Origin: Pardosa pseudoannulata
Taxonomy: Eukaryota; Arthropoda; Arachnida; Araneae; Lycosidae
Direction of reading: 5' to 3'
Assembly (NCBI GenBank): GCA_032207245.1
Contig: CM063503.1
Coordinates: 56,857,517-56,921,516 of the forward strand
Length of the DNA stretch: 64,000 nucleotides
Position numbers and translations under genes: made by a program. Of this stretch, positions 1 through 12,900 are shown one piece after another (within the stretch, counting starts at the first letter, position 1; each line of letters begins with the position of its first letter). The notes under the pieces were generated by a model. The model saw nothing but the letters and a program-made list of their open reading frames with translations, ran no database searches and was not told the DNA's origin.

Positions 1-1254
1 TATTTCATCATAGAACTAAATTTAATTTCATTCTTTGAAAAATTATTGAATAATCATACAATGAAATTGAAATATTCTTTTCTTTGCTTTAAAACATTCC
101 TAACGTATAGCGTGTCAGGGAGAAGAAATTTTTTAAATTTACATCGTTTTAGTTTTACTCAATAGATGGCAGCACATGCGAAGCATACAGCATCAATTAC
201 ATGAGCCTACTCATAAAATTTTCGAGGTATTTTGGACTCACTAGCTATGACATAGATATTGCTAAAATGATCAAATTATGATTAAGAAAATACCTTTTTT
301 AACAGGCTACGAAATTGAGCGTGAAAATACTTTCGTAATATGGGGTGTAAATACAGAAGTAAACTTAGGTCTGAATTTAGATCATACAATGGTGTAGCGA
401 GGGTAGGGGGGGAGGGGTCTATCCTGCCCCGGGAGCCACTCGCAAGAGAACTAAATGATATATTCCATTTGTATATCATCTTGTGTTTTTCGGAGAGAAA
501 AAGTATCATGGTCTAGAGCTTGTTATGTCAGTAGGATCATACGTTATATCTTGTTATGACAAATTTTTACATCAGAAATAAAGGTCATTATGTCCATTTT
601 TTATAGAGATTTTTGCATATTAGTGTCTAATTTATTCTCTATTATGTGATAAAAGCATTACCTCTAATTCCTAAAATTGAGAAATTTAATGATCTAAATA
701 TTAAAAAGCAACACCATAGTTCCGAGGTAAAGACCCTCCATTGGACATAAAACTTCTTATTTTTAACATTTTTCTATGTTTACAAGCACTATGTCTTTTC
801 AATTACCTCAAAGCCGTTTATAAAGATTCTCGATTAAATCAGCCGAATTCAAACAAATCTGTAAAAAATCTTTATTATGCTCTTCTGTAAAATTAGAAAT
901 TTGTGACATAGTGCCTCTTACTTTCGATGTACAGGTATAAAATGATTCACAGATTTCTCTCTAAAAATTTTATGACAATTCAAGGAATACAAGAAGAGTA
1001 GTCAAAATTAATCAGAATAAATATATTAAAATATGAAAGATAAAAAGCTGATTGCATTACAAGTGATTGTGATTGAAACGGAATTAACGAATAGTAAACT
1101 GCTTCTGAACACTTCTAATACTCAGACTATAGAGTAACCCCCTATATAAAGTACTGTCATGAATTGACAATTCTTATTTATTTGTTGACGAGCAAAACAC
1201 ACTTAACTTGGACATATCATAATGCCTCTCTCAATGCAGTCGTGTCCTCTTTGA
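1..1254. other. AT-rich non-coding flank
   Basis: I see no gene, RNA or recognisable repeat here. The only ORF-length frame is a chance minus-strand frame near 282-509 with no motif. A short C/G-rich patch around 400-435 is the only local composition change. Confidence 0.5.
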
Positions 1255-1819
1255 GAGTCGGTTCAGTACCAGGAGCGATTCTCAACGCGTTTTGATTTGG
1301 AGAGAGGTCGGGACCCAGTTTTTCCTAGTAACATCAAGGAAAGACACCGTTATGGTGGTCCTGGTGGTCTTGTCTGGGGAGGCATTATGCTGAACGGGTG
1401 AACTGAGCTTCACGTTTTCGACAGAGGTTCTGTAACCGGAGATCGCTATTATGAGGAGGTACTCCTTCCCCATGTGCGTCTGTTCCGAGGTGCCATTGGC
1501 CCAGACCTCACTTTTATGGATGACAATGCACGGGGGACATCGGAATCTTGTTGTTGAGGAGCTACTGGAAAGTGAAGATATCACTCGAATGGATTGGCCA
1601 GCATACTCCCCTGATTTAAATCCCATCGAACATGTGTGGGATGCTTTGGTGAGACGCATTGCAGCACGCTTACATCCTCCGGAGAACACACAACTCAAAC
1701 AGATGCTGATAGCGGAATGGCCACTCCTACCGCAAGAAATGTTCAACCAGCTGGTTCTGAGTATGCGGAGACGGTGCGAAGCAACCATTGCAGTTAGGGG
1801 AGGTCATATCCCATATTAA
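1255..1819 (+). pseudogene. Tc1-like (DD34E) transposase relic
   Basis: This is the C-terminal half of a Tc1/mariner transposase. The motif MDWPAYSPDLNPIEHVWDAL is readable near 1590-1650 and the end RCEA..VRGGHIPY at 1770-1819. Upstream, in another frame, FMDDNA (about 1515-1535) supplies the second catalytic Asp. With the frames taken together, 34 residues separate that Asp from the Glu of NPIE, which is the Tc1 spacing. The gene is broken: an extra G near 1535-1545 shifts the frame between DDNA and HRNLVVEELLESED, and a TGA lies near 1400. The N-terminal DNA-binding domain is missing and I found no terminal repeats, so this is a dead fragment. The family call is firm; the left boundary is approximate. 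Confidence 0.85.
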
Positions 1820-2395
1820 GGAACATCTGCTTGTTGTTCTTCTTGGATAGACAATCATGAGTCACGATACTATGCGTTCAATAAAACTTGTTTTTGTTTG
1901 ATTTCATACCGTATGCATTGTATTCCTTTTTCAGCGCCGATGCTTTCGTCATCCTTTACGTGCATATTACTCTCTCTCATTTCTGAATTTTGTCTCTCAG
2001 ATGATTTCTCGTGGAGTTATGACAACCCCCCCCCCTGTTGCTTAAGTTTTGCACACCAGTGTATATCACTAACTGGTAACCTGTTGTTGACAGATAGAAG
2101 CAACACCGTAGATCCGCGGTTATCAAACTGAGTGCCATGAAAGTATTCTTGGGGTGCCTTGGTAATAATGAATAATAAAATATTCATTCATATAGTTTTA
2201 TTCGTAGCATTAAATACAAATAAACGTTAAAATTGCACTGTTTTCCTTTGTATTTAAAGCACTTTAAAGGTAGCTGGGCGGATGGGTATTTTTACGATAT
2301 TTTTTTAGATAGTCTGATAAGGGTGCAAGGTGAAAAAAAAAAGTTTAAGAATCTCTGCCATAGAGTTCGTGTGACGGCTGACCACAAAAGTCTGT
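1820..2395. other. non-coding, no feature
   Basis: AT-rich sequence after the transposase relic, with short C-runs (2027-2035) and A-runs (2334-2342). Nothing assignable was seen. Confidence 0.4.
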
Positions 2396-2965
2396 AACGT
2401 CCCACAAACATGAGTAATGAACAATAGTCTTTATCAAGTCGAGGATAAATGATATCCCCTTCAAAAGTGTGGGCTGTATTTCGAACGAGAGAAAGAGGGT
2501 GTCTCCGCTTCTTAATTTATGTGTTCGAGTCTTCTAAAATCAATCTACACTTCATTACTTCTAACAGAATCTTTTTTCACTTCAGTCAGCTGTCTTCTGT
2601 AGAAATGACTTATGAAATTCCACTCCGTTCCATGACTTCTTACCTTTTCTTTCTCATTTTGCTCCTGTGTCCCTGAAAGGAGGCTGAAAAGTAACGTCCC
2701 ACAAACATGAGTAATGAACAATAGTCTTTATCAAGTCGAGGATAAATGATATCCCCTTCTCCTTGGGCTTATTCGAATGTAAAAATGTATTAATATTCTG
2801 TTATTTGTAGTTTATGTGTTCGAGTCTTCTAAAATCAATCTACACTTCATTACTTCTAACAGAATCTTTTTTCACTTCAGTCAGTTTAAATGAAAATCAG
2901 ACTTATGAAATTCCACTTCCATGATTCTTACCTTTTTTTCTCATTTTGTTTTTTTGTACCTGAAA
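2396..2965. repeat. local tandem duplication, two diverged copies of about 0.3 kb
   Basis: The segment starting near 2396 (taacgtcccacaaacatgag, then ...tcgaggataaatgatatcccc) restarts near 2693 with almost the same first 65 bases. Both copies later share tatgtgttcgagtcttct and cacttcagtcag. The second copy carries small indels and a substituted middle part. The unit is about 297 bp. The chance ORF in the first copy has no recognisable content. Confidence 0.85.
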
Positions 2966-4696
2966 GGAGATCATAAAAGGCAATCTCCGAAGAGTTAGTG
3001 TGGGACAACATCAAAATATATGTCTTCTAATATTTTTTGCACCAAAAAAAGCATAATTTAAATTAATATTAAAAAGTTTGTAATGGAATAATGCTATTTT
3101 AAAGTCCACCGTTAGCAGTATAGAACGCTGCGATGTTACAACCGCAAGTGCCCGGTTTTTTTTATGATACCAATAAAAAGTTTAAATGAAAAGTGTCAGA
3201 ACTAAATTTTTTACCTGCCAAAGTAATGCCATGATTACAACCTCAGTTTTTTCTACAGATTTCTAGCAGGATTTATTACATTGATTGAAATAAGTTAAAT
3301 AAGAGATTTGAAAAAAAATTTCTTTTACAACTTCTCTTCAACATCAAAATAAGTTTCTTATACAAATTACACTAAATTAAAATTTGTGATGAAAATACAC
3401 TCAGTTTATTTAATTTGTGATTAAGTGAATGTTTCAGTCTATTTAGTATGATGTTATGTGTTTCCTTTGTGTTTCTTTTGTTAATTCATTAGATTTTAAA
3501 TATTCAATAAGAATCACTCAAAATGTTGTTTTTGTTTTAATTATCAATTTGTTGAGCAATCGGCGAAATAGCACGAGACCCCAGAGAATCAACCCCATCA
3601 CACACATTTTTAAGCATACAAGATCCATGATTATCACATTGATTGAAATATAGTTTAAAAAAAGAGCTGAATTCCCATTGTCAGTTCTATTTCCACCAGA
3701 AAAATAGCCACAAGGGAAAATCGCGGACGCCACTGATATTTTTCTTTTTAAATCATATATATGAATACTTTTTTGTTGATTCTATTAATCAAAACAAACC
3801 GTCATCCTCTCCGAACATTTTTTGTTTCTGAGTAACAAGATGAAGAAACATCAGGTAGCATATGTATCAAAATATAACTGAATAGTTACAAAATTGTAGT
3901 TTGGCAATTAACTATAAAAAAAATCAAACGGAAAATAACAAGGTAGGACTACAATTGTCAAGGGGATAATATTAAAGAAGCTCTCCACAGTATAGTGAAT
4001 GTTTCTCTATTCATGACTGTTATGAATAAGTACTTTCGGAGAAAATGCAGTTTGTAATTATATATGAAATTTCAACACACCTTACAACGTGCTCTTTTAT
4101 AAATGAGTTATTTTTGCAACTGCTTTTCAAATTTCACAAGTAAACATTAAATGAATGTCGATTTGTATACTTAGTAATTACATGGTTTTGATAGTATAGG
4201 GAAGGGGGCTCCCGAAGTAATTCCTCTCCCCGGGTTCACACTTAAACATAATCAGACCCTGAATTTATTACATTTGCATTTATCTGATGCCCAGAAATAA
4301 TAAGATAGATATGACTAAGATGTATTCTGGTTAACACGAAGCCCAATAATATGACGAAATTTCTGTAATTACGAATTAAAATAGTCTAACAAATCTACGA
4401 AATAATTAAAGATTAATCATAAAATTCAAAAACTAAAACCAGTAAAAGACACTTTTTTGCCAACGAATAATAGCCGAGGACGATACGAAAGAACACTTGT
4501 AGAATTCTTGACGGCAACGTGGACTGCCATCTGCTACTCTATTGTGGTTGAGATAAGTCTGTATATTAAATGACGTTGATTGAGAACTATGTCACTCGAT
4601 TAAAGCTCCTAAAACAACTATTTATCGGAGCTCTAGAGTATGAAATTTCTCTGTCAACCGACTTCCTACGGAGGTCAAGATTTCCACACCACCAAG
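2966..4696. other. non-coding, no clear feature
   Basis: AT-rich DNA with several short frames and no splice-bounded coding segment or conserved motif. A GC-richer patch (about 4200-4235, 4490-4520) was inspected and gave nothing assignable. Confidence 0.4.
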
Positions 4697-4851
4697 CAGT
4701 GGCATACGCAGAATTTTTTCAAGGGGGGTCATAACTCTAAAAAATAATAGCCCGCATAGTTTCTACTAAAATTTTTATTTTTGTCATTTTGTCTGAGCTC
4801 AATGGGGGTGTTTAAACCACTAACCCCCCCCCCTCCTTGCGTAAGCCACTG
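4697..4851. mobile_element. hAT-type MITE (155 bp) with intact 8 bp target duplication
   Basis: A 155 bp non-autonomous element begins cagtggcatacgcag and ends cttgcgtaagccactg, so its ends are inverted repeats. It is flanked by an exact 8 bp duplication, ccaccaag, at 4689-4696 and 4852-4859. Eight-base duplications and CAGTGGCG-like termini are typical of hAT elements. A second copy lies at 51908-52058. The interior has no coding capacity and contains G and C runs near both ends. Confidence 0.85.
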
Positions 4852-5021
4852 CCACCAAGGACGCCATATAACCCATTACCTTGACCTTCTTACGTCATTA
4901 ATGACTTAAAGAATAGAGGCAAATACCTACTCAAAAAAATATTAAATAAATAAAAATAATAAAGCAGTGGTCATAGTTGGAAGAGATCTGAAGCATAACT
5001 TTCATTTGTATGACAAATAAA

Positions 5022-5629
5022 AATTGCGTTTATTATTTAAAGAAATAAAAGATTATTTTCCGTGACAAAGTTTTCTGTCAGATGTCTTTCTTTGCTTTCT
5101 GAATACTAGGTTAAAAATCAGAATCGCTATTTTCTGAACAAAAGTGGGATAGATACATTTTTAGTTGATATTTTGTATCTCACTAGCCACTACTGAACCC
5201 AAATATGAATCCTATATATCTTTTTGCAGATGCACTGTTGTAAAGATGATTATTTTAGAAAATCTCTGATTAAGTATCATGTATTTTCAAGGTGCTTAGT
5301 AGCAAATTATCTCTCGCTGACTGTAAATTGCGTTTATTATTTAAAGAAATAAAAGATTATTTTTCGTGACAAAGTTTTCTATCAGATGTCTTTCTTTATT
5401 TTCTGAATACTAGGTTAAAAATCAGAATCACTATTTTCTGAACAAAAGTGTGATGGATACATTTTCAGTAGATATATAAGTACCTCAGTAACCACTACTG
5501 AACCCAAATATGAAGCATATAGATCTTTTTACAGATGCAATGTTGTAAAGATGATTATTTTAGAAAATTGCTAATTAAGCATCATGTATTTTCAAGGTGC
5601 TGAGTAGCAAATTATCTCTAGCTGACTGT
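5022..5629. repeat. tandem duplication, two copies of a 304 bp unit
   Basis: aattgcgtttattatttaaa at 5022 recurs at 5326, and the two 304 bp units match along their whole length with scattered substitutions, ending gctgactgt in each. It is a simple local duplication with no coding content. Confidence 0.9.
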
Positions 5630-5720
5630 TAAGATTGAATAAAAGTCTTTTTTATACCATATTAAATTAAAATTAGTCACTATACACTCGTATGTAGTTT
5701 AAACACCCATTAGTCTTATT

Positions 5721-5838
5721 AGTTGGTTTGAATCCCTATGTTTTTGCTACACTAGGATTTATGAAACTGGTACCTACTGCTTAAAGCTGATTCCGAACGG
5801 CTGCGAAAATTGTGCTAACAGTGAGGGTGGAATCCATT
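5721..5838 (-). repeat. partial tRNA-derived SINE
   Basis: The segment contains the SINE body signature tacctactgcttaaagctg and gattccgaacggctgcg followed by a degraded promoter part, in reverse orientation. It matches the family described at 40996-41169. The tRNA-like head is mostly eroded. Confidence 0.65.
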
Positions 5839-8800
5839 AATTTCGAGGCCTATCCACTTGGCCAATTAGAATTACATATAATTCAATAAATTTTACGTAA
5901 ATATTAATTTATAATGAATAAATTTTAAAATAATATTGATAGTATCAAACTTTATAGAGGAATAACTTTACAGCTATTTTAATATAAAAGAGATAGTGAA
6001 CTTTAATGACTTAGGAATAAACACTTAAAGATGGTTACTTATATTTCATTGCCTTTTGAAAGTTCAAACTAAAAGTACTTGGAAAGTAATAAAAAAAAAA
6101 AAAAAAAAAAAAAAAACACAAATAGTACTTTCTTATAAAGTTACTATATTTGAATGGTTTTCTAAAAACATAAAATTTATGCAGTGTTTTTATTTAAAAA
6201 CAAAAATGGCGTAGGACAATAGTGATAACTGTATCAGTAAGCAGTTCATTCCAGAAATGTAATAAAAGCTTTTATATCAAAGTTTTATTGCTACACCATC
6301 TTAATTTTCTTAAAAATTTAACTGTGTAATCAGTAATATATCACTAGTTGCTATTTATGAAAAAAAAATGAAATGACTTAAACAGGGGGGGATATGTACC
6401 TATAAAGTGGACAGCAGAGTCCTTATAAGCTTAGGAACCTATGGTATATATCAGGTCCATAGTTGGAAAAGGATTTTCTTGTGTGTGGGGGAGGGGGGGA
6501 TTTCCAGTTTTATGTTTCTGTTCGATAATTTTAAAAAAATATCATAGATATGTTTTCAATACACAATTCATCATAAAAACAACTGGAAAAGGGATGACAG
6601 TAGAAAATAATTGTAAAGAGAAAGGTGAATAGCAATTAGATGAAGTAAGACGTTTTCATCAAATTTTTTCATTTTTAGCTTTAAATACATATTTTCCCCC
6701 AAATTATGCCCATATTAACACTAACAAAGCCCTTAAACAAATGTGTTCATACATTAAATAGCTCTGCATTTTTATAAATGACTATAGTGAAGATTTTTAC
6801 TTAATTTCAAGGCTAACAATAGGAGCATTAAAGAAAATTACTTTTTAAAGAACATAACTACTTTTGTACACATTGTTAACCCTGTGTAATCCAAATTAAT
6901 TTTCCTCATTACCAGTAGAATGGTCCAACTAATATTTCAGTTATATCAATCAATGTATTTCTGACCTTACAATTTTAATTTTGTTAAACAAATGTGGACA
7001 GTTATTCTTAAATTTTAAAATCATGTTCAGCCACACTCAACTTTCTACTTGTAAAAGAAAGATAATGTTGAGTCAGTCTCAGCATAGAAGTTCAAAAGGT
7101 TTAAATGATCTAAGTGTGACTGTATTATTACATATAAAATTTTAAAAACATTTACTTATTTTGGACTAATAACTAATAAATAACATTGACAATATATAAG
7201 ATTTAAAATTTTAAACCTTACATATGAAACTTTTAAAATTTACTAATGAAAGAAAGAGTCATCAGAAGAGTTCTCATTTGTATCTTGACGATGGAGCATT
7301 AAGTTTAATTTTTTGAAGGGGGGTGTAATTCTATTCCCTTGATTTTCACAATGGTATATATCAACAGATATCAAGCGAATAAAAGAGATTAAGTGCAAAA
7401 TCATTCACAGCTATGTTCAAATGGCAATGGACATACATACAGAGATAAATTGGCTTTGAAGCAAACACAAATGAAATTTAACAAAAAAAAAAAGTTAAAT
7501 TAAATCAAACAAGTCAGGGTAATAGGTAAAATGGAGTAGGATCTAAAGGTCCAGCCCCTCTCTTAAATCTGAATAGATCATTAGTATTAGACAGGTAAAA
7601 AGCAGATTTCAGAATGCCAACTAGTTTTTTCTCCTCCTTAAATCTATTTTACTCTGAAGCTTCTGTGTTCGTCTTCATTATATATTCTGTTAAATGACAG
7701 ACACATCTTACCATATCACAAGATGTATTGTTCAACCCTTCACTTTATCAATGTTGATTGAGTTTATATATATATATATATATTTCTCTGTAGATCATCT
7801 CCTTTAGTTGCATTTCAATTAAATTAATCTCAATAAGTTTGTGCACAATGTTAATAAAACAATTTGATTTAAAAAAAAAACTAAATGCTCAGTAGTTTTG
7901 GACCATTTTCTATGAAAGCAGTTTTTTTTTTGGGGGGGGGGGGGATTATTTTATGCACAAATAGAATAATCCATACATACAGACAAAGCAATCCTTCCTG
8001 ATGTTCTAATGAGTTTTTTTCCACGATTAGTACTGAAACTTTTAAATATTAATGAATATTTACTGAAGATATGTAATAATAATTGAAGTAAGGTATCCAA
8101 TAAAGAAATAAAGCCTGGATTTTGAATCCAAAGATAAAAATAATTTTTGTTAAAGTATGTGTTAGCAGAAATTTTTTTTATAAAAACTAAAGCTTCCATA
8201 GACTCTCTCTTACACATAAAAATGGATATTACCTTAGATGCCTTCATTACCTATTGTTATTAAAATTAATTAGCACCCAATAAGAAAAAAATCACATTTA
8301 TTAAAAAAAATCACTTTACTAATTTTTTTAAAAAATTACAATATAAACATACAAAGTTACAAGCATATAATACATAGCAGCAGTTTGACACTTAATAGAC
8401 ATTTCAAAAAATAACTTTTTTGGTGTTTTAAATAGATAACGTAAAAATAATTTTCAAGGCATATAACATTTTTCTAATCTTTCTTTTCAGGTACATATGA
8501 ATATCACAAAGACAACCATAAACAATAGTATATATATAATAATCAATAACAGATAAATGTTAGATATACATTTATAGCAACTTAAATTTCAGCTATCCTT
8601 TTTAATGTATAAGTTGCAATAAAATAAAATAAAGACATGAAATATCATAAATTATTGCTTTCTCCTCTATTCTCTCATTTTATCACTAAAAGGAAACATA
8701 TTTAAATTACTTTTAAAAAAGTTTCAATCAACTTTGTAATGACTGATTTTGTTTTGTACTTTTTCATAAAGCTCTTTGTACTTAATATTTTTAAAAACAG

Positions 8801-9468
8801 ATAAAACAATGGGAAGAGCAGTAAAAAGATACAATTATCATATCTTACTTGATTAAAAAATAAATTTTGCTGCATTTTCTTTCTTTGCTAAGTCTTAAAC
8901 TCTTTAGTCTAAATAAATAATACTGAATTTTCCTGATTAAGAGAAAATTTGTAATAATATGTGTTTGAACATAATCATAGTATGAATCTTCAAAAACTTT
9001 TGACAGTAAAAATTTGTTTATAAATAAACTTTATAATTAACTTATATAAAACATTAAATTTTACCAAACCTAGTACATACTACTTTAAACTATAAATTAA
9101 AGTACTTATAGTAGTAAAATTAAAGTAAACTATAAAGTAAACTAATAAGAAAAAGTTGTAAAAATAACTAATATATTTGAATGACAAAACTGAATAAATG
9201 TTTCATAATTATTTGTCAGTCACAATTAGAATTATTTATTTGTAATTTAATAATTTAATGCTTAAATTATTGTTTTGTAAATTAATACACTCTTTAGTAA
9301 CTAATTCATAACCTTATTTTCAGTTTTAATGCCTAAAGAAGGTATAGCATTCTTTACATGTAAAATAACACATTATAATCTAGAAATCTTTTGAGTTAAT
9401 ATAATAAACCATCATATATCCTAAGATAACATGCATAGTGATTTCACTCAGAATAAAAAAATTATGTC
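5839..9468. other. 3' flank of the SAMTOR gene, AT-rich
   Basis: No coding exon was recognised. The stretch includes a 26-base A run (6091-6116) and a T9G12 homopolymer block (7921-7944). The part nearest 9469 should contain the SAMTOR 3' UTR and poly(A) site. AATAAA-type hexamers on the minus strand are too frequent in this AT-rich DNA to pick one. Confidence 0.45.
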
Positions 9469-9984
9469 TTAAAATAAATCTGCATTTGGAAGTACCTGGA
9501 AAATATTACAAACATGAGCATTTTCTTCTTCAGTTCTTTCAACTATAGGTTCTTCAGTATATGTTCTAAAATCCTGAGGTATGTAAAGAAGCTCTGATAC
9601 TGAATCCAATGTTTCATTCATTTCCTTCTTCAATTTTCTAAATGCCATACAATGAATATGCTTTAATTTATCATATTTAACTCTTACAAATCCTATTTTT
9701 TCTAAAGCTAGTTTCCAACTTTTCATCATCTGAGCATTATGGTTGACACTCTTAGAATCAGGTGTTATAATGATGCATAAACCATTTTCTCTCAACAGCT
9801 GCCAGGATTTATAACAAAACACAGCCCTTTGATTACAAGCAGGTAAATATTCTAAAACTAAAGAAAGAATAACAATATCAAAGCTTTCTTCATAAAAAAT
9901 ATCTTCAGGTGAATCATTCTGATTGGGTAAATTTTTGACTTGGGGTTTGATTTCAGCTGATAAAAAATCACACTGAAGAACATC
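9469..9984 (-). CDS. SAMTOR: SAMTOR exon 5 (last coding exon)
   Basis: 516 nt including the TAA at 9469-9471, with acceptor tatttctag. It holds the rest of the methyltransferase core: DVLQCDFLSAE, FDIVILSLVLEYLP, ENGLCIIITPDSKS, KHIHCMAFRKL and LLYIPQDF. The protein ends EENAHVCNIFQVLPNADLF, so the Ser/Glu-rich tail of the vertebrate protein is missing. Confidence 0.95.
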   Translation of the reverse strand, partial: DVLQCDFLSAEIKPQVKNLPNQNDSPEDIFYEESFDIVILSLVLEYLPACNQRAVFCYKSWQLLRENGLCIIITPDSKSVNHNAQMMKSWKLALEKIGFVRVKYDKLKHIHCMAFRKLKKEMNETLDSVSELLYIPQDFRTYTEEPIVERTEEENAHVCNIFQVLPNADLF

Positions 9985-12900
9985 CTAGAAATACAACAAA
10001 CATTAATCATTTCTTTAAATGAATTAAAAAATGACAACAAAATAGCAGGCCATTCATCACTATATTCCTTACCTCCAGCAGAGCCTTTCTTTAAATTCTC
10101 TGCTAGTATCCTTACAGAATTAAGAGAAATGTTTTAAATCAACAGCTCCCCATAAGTGTTTTCTGCTCTTTTATTAACATTTCTTAAGTAGAGCTGCAGA
10201 TATCAAAGTAATGTTTGGTTGGTTTGGAGTGCTACAGTCTACTATTTTGCTATACAAGGGCTGATTAGTCCATGACCTACTGCTTAAAGTCGATTTTGAA
10301 CAACTATGAACATCTTTGCCACCAGTAAGATTCAAACCCATGAATGCTGGTATTGAAGAGCAGTACCCTAGCAATTCAGCCATCATTTGGTAATAACCAA
10401 GTGATACGAGACATTAATTTTGCTGGTTTCCAGACACTTTAAATTAAAACAATAGCTACTATCAAGGCTGTTTCTGGTGAGTACACAGTAAATGCTCCAC
10501 AGGCAGAAGGCAAAATTTAGGAATGCCAAATTTAGTATCCTGTAAAGGGGGTTACTTATGCAAAGACTATTAAATTATCTAATAGTTTTTGTCCAACATA
10601 GCAAATAAAATAAATTTATAAGGCTTTGGACTTAAGTAATTATTTCTAAAATTCAAGAAATATTTTGGATCTAGTCATACTACTGTCTTTGTTCTTAATC
10701 CTTTGACATACAAATAAAACAGAATTTGATGGACATAAAAAATACTATTTAATTCAGATCAATTTTAACTGCTATATGCAAATATTTTATTTTGAAATTT
10801 GCATTATTACATAAGATTTTTATGAGGTTTATATATGATGTTAAGGAATGATGATCAAGCAGTAGTATAAAATAAATTAGTATTTCTATTTTTGGAATAG
10901 GTAAAGGAACTGACATTTTTTACACTTTCATGGTGTTTCACATTTTATATTATTTATTACATACACATGCCATCTTTAACAATCTAATTAAGACAAAATT
11001 GATATATGAGTGAATAAATGAGATCTGTGAAAGACAGTTCTTGATATCTCAAAGACGTCAAAGTCTACAATGGCACATGAAACAATTGATGTCTCCCATA
11101 TAACATTGTAGGTCAAGAAATTAATTGCAACTTACTCCTACAGAGATAGATATCATAAACAAATAACATTATTTAAATATCTACATTACTATAAATAGTT
11201 TATTTTATTATTTTGTATTCATTAAAAATGTAAACTTATAAAGTGTATACAAAATAGGTTATGATAAGGCAAGCTCGTTAATCACAGGAGAAATACATGT
11301 GTATCAGAGCATGATAGGCAGTTTTAGTGAATTAGTACTGGAAGCTATTAGAGATGATTTGTTAAGATTTACATTTAAGGTAAGTAGTTCTTGTTATAGC
11401 TTGTTAGCATTCTCTTTTATTTAAATAAAACTTGTTCAAAGAATATTTCTTTAAATTGTCATTCAAGCTCATGCAATAAAACCAAAAAGACAGACTAGAA
11501 AATACTATGCTTGAGAGATTTTGAATTATGTTTCTACATTATAGACTCATGTACAAAGCATATGTATAAGGCATTTTATATGGTTAATGATAGAAATGAG
11601 AGGTACATCATTTAGTAGTTGATCCATTTCCAAACATTTTTTAATTATGATGAGCCATTAAGTGACCTATCAGTCACTAAATTGATGTCCTCCATAATGA
11701 TATGACTAGCAGTTATGTAGGTCAAGATAAAGGTCTTAATTATATAAAGAACATTAAATTTCAATTTATAAAATAAACTATATTTTTAATGGACCAGAAT
11801 TCATGCTATTAGATACAAATAAATGGTACTAAAATATACAACAATAAAATTTTTATTAAAGAGGAAATATAATGTTCATGAACTTTTATTTATAATATTC
11901 TTCCAAAATGATCAAAGTACATTACATATTACTTACTTCAATCTTTTACTGTAAGTTTTGCATTTACACAGACACATAACTTGGTATTAAAATTCACTTG
12001 CATTAAAAAAATTTATATCAAACAATTATTTAACACTAGAAAGAATGGTGCAGTAATTTTGACCACAAATGAGTTTCACAGCCTTTTTTACTTTATGCAT
12101 TTGTTTATTTTTAGATTTCCAATTCGTTCACTGACTTTTGGTAGTTATACATAAAAAAATTCAAATAAAAAATTGTTTATATTTACTCATCATTATTAAA
12201 GCTATTAATATATATGTCACGGGGAAATAATGAAAATGTATATTAAATTAAATCCCTATGGTAGATGATTAGTTCATGGAAGATATTAAAATAAAGACTC
12301 TGTAGGTTAATTTCTCTAAAGAAATAATGTGGTTTAGTTGATCAAATCCCTTAACAGTTTTAGTGAAAAGATTAAATAATATTGTTTAGATATTAAAAGA
12401 GTTTATTTAGTAAACTATGCATTATTAAATGTAGAGTAGGTAATACAATAGTCATAGAAACACAAATTACTTATTTGAAACTAATTAACAAAAGAAATAG
12501 GTACTTTTGCTAATAGTTTTAAAGGCAAAAAGGATAGGTTTTTTTAGTGAAATTTTAAATGTTTTCAGTGAATATCATCAAAATATAATAAGGTGCATTC
12601 AATTTTATTAAAGCATTTGTTGATTTGTGGCATATCAGTTACAAAGTACATTACTTTTTTTACAGCTCCACCTTTTTGTTTTACATTGTATATTGGATTG
12701 TTCACAAGAATGCTTCTTAAATTCTTGACCTCCAAATAATGATAGTTTTCGTGCAGTCTTGTAGAGACTAGATTAGTCTGTACAATTGCTTTGGTAAATG
12801 TTGTGGCAGCTATTTAAAAAGTATTTCTAGGGTTTTTAAGGAGATTGTAAAGGGGAGTTGTAACAAGCAAAACAGAGAGCTGTGTGAATTCTGACTAGTT

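Noticed and set aside
7951..8247. 98-residue minus-strand ORF downstream of SAMTOR
   Set aside because: No motif, no recognisable homology and composition typical of random AT-rich frames. It lies in the 3' flank.
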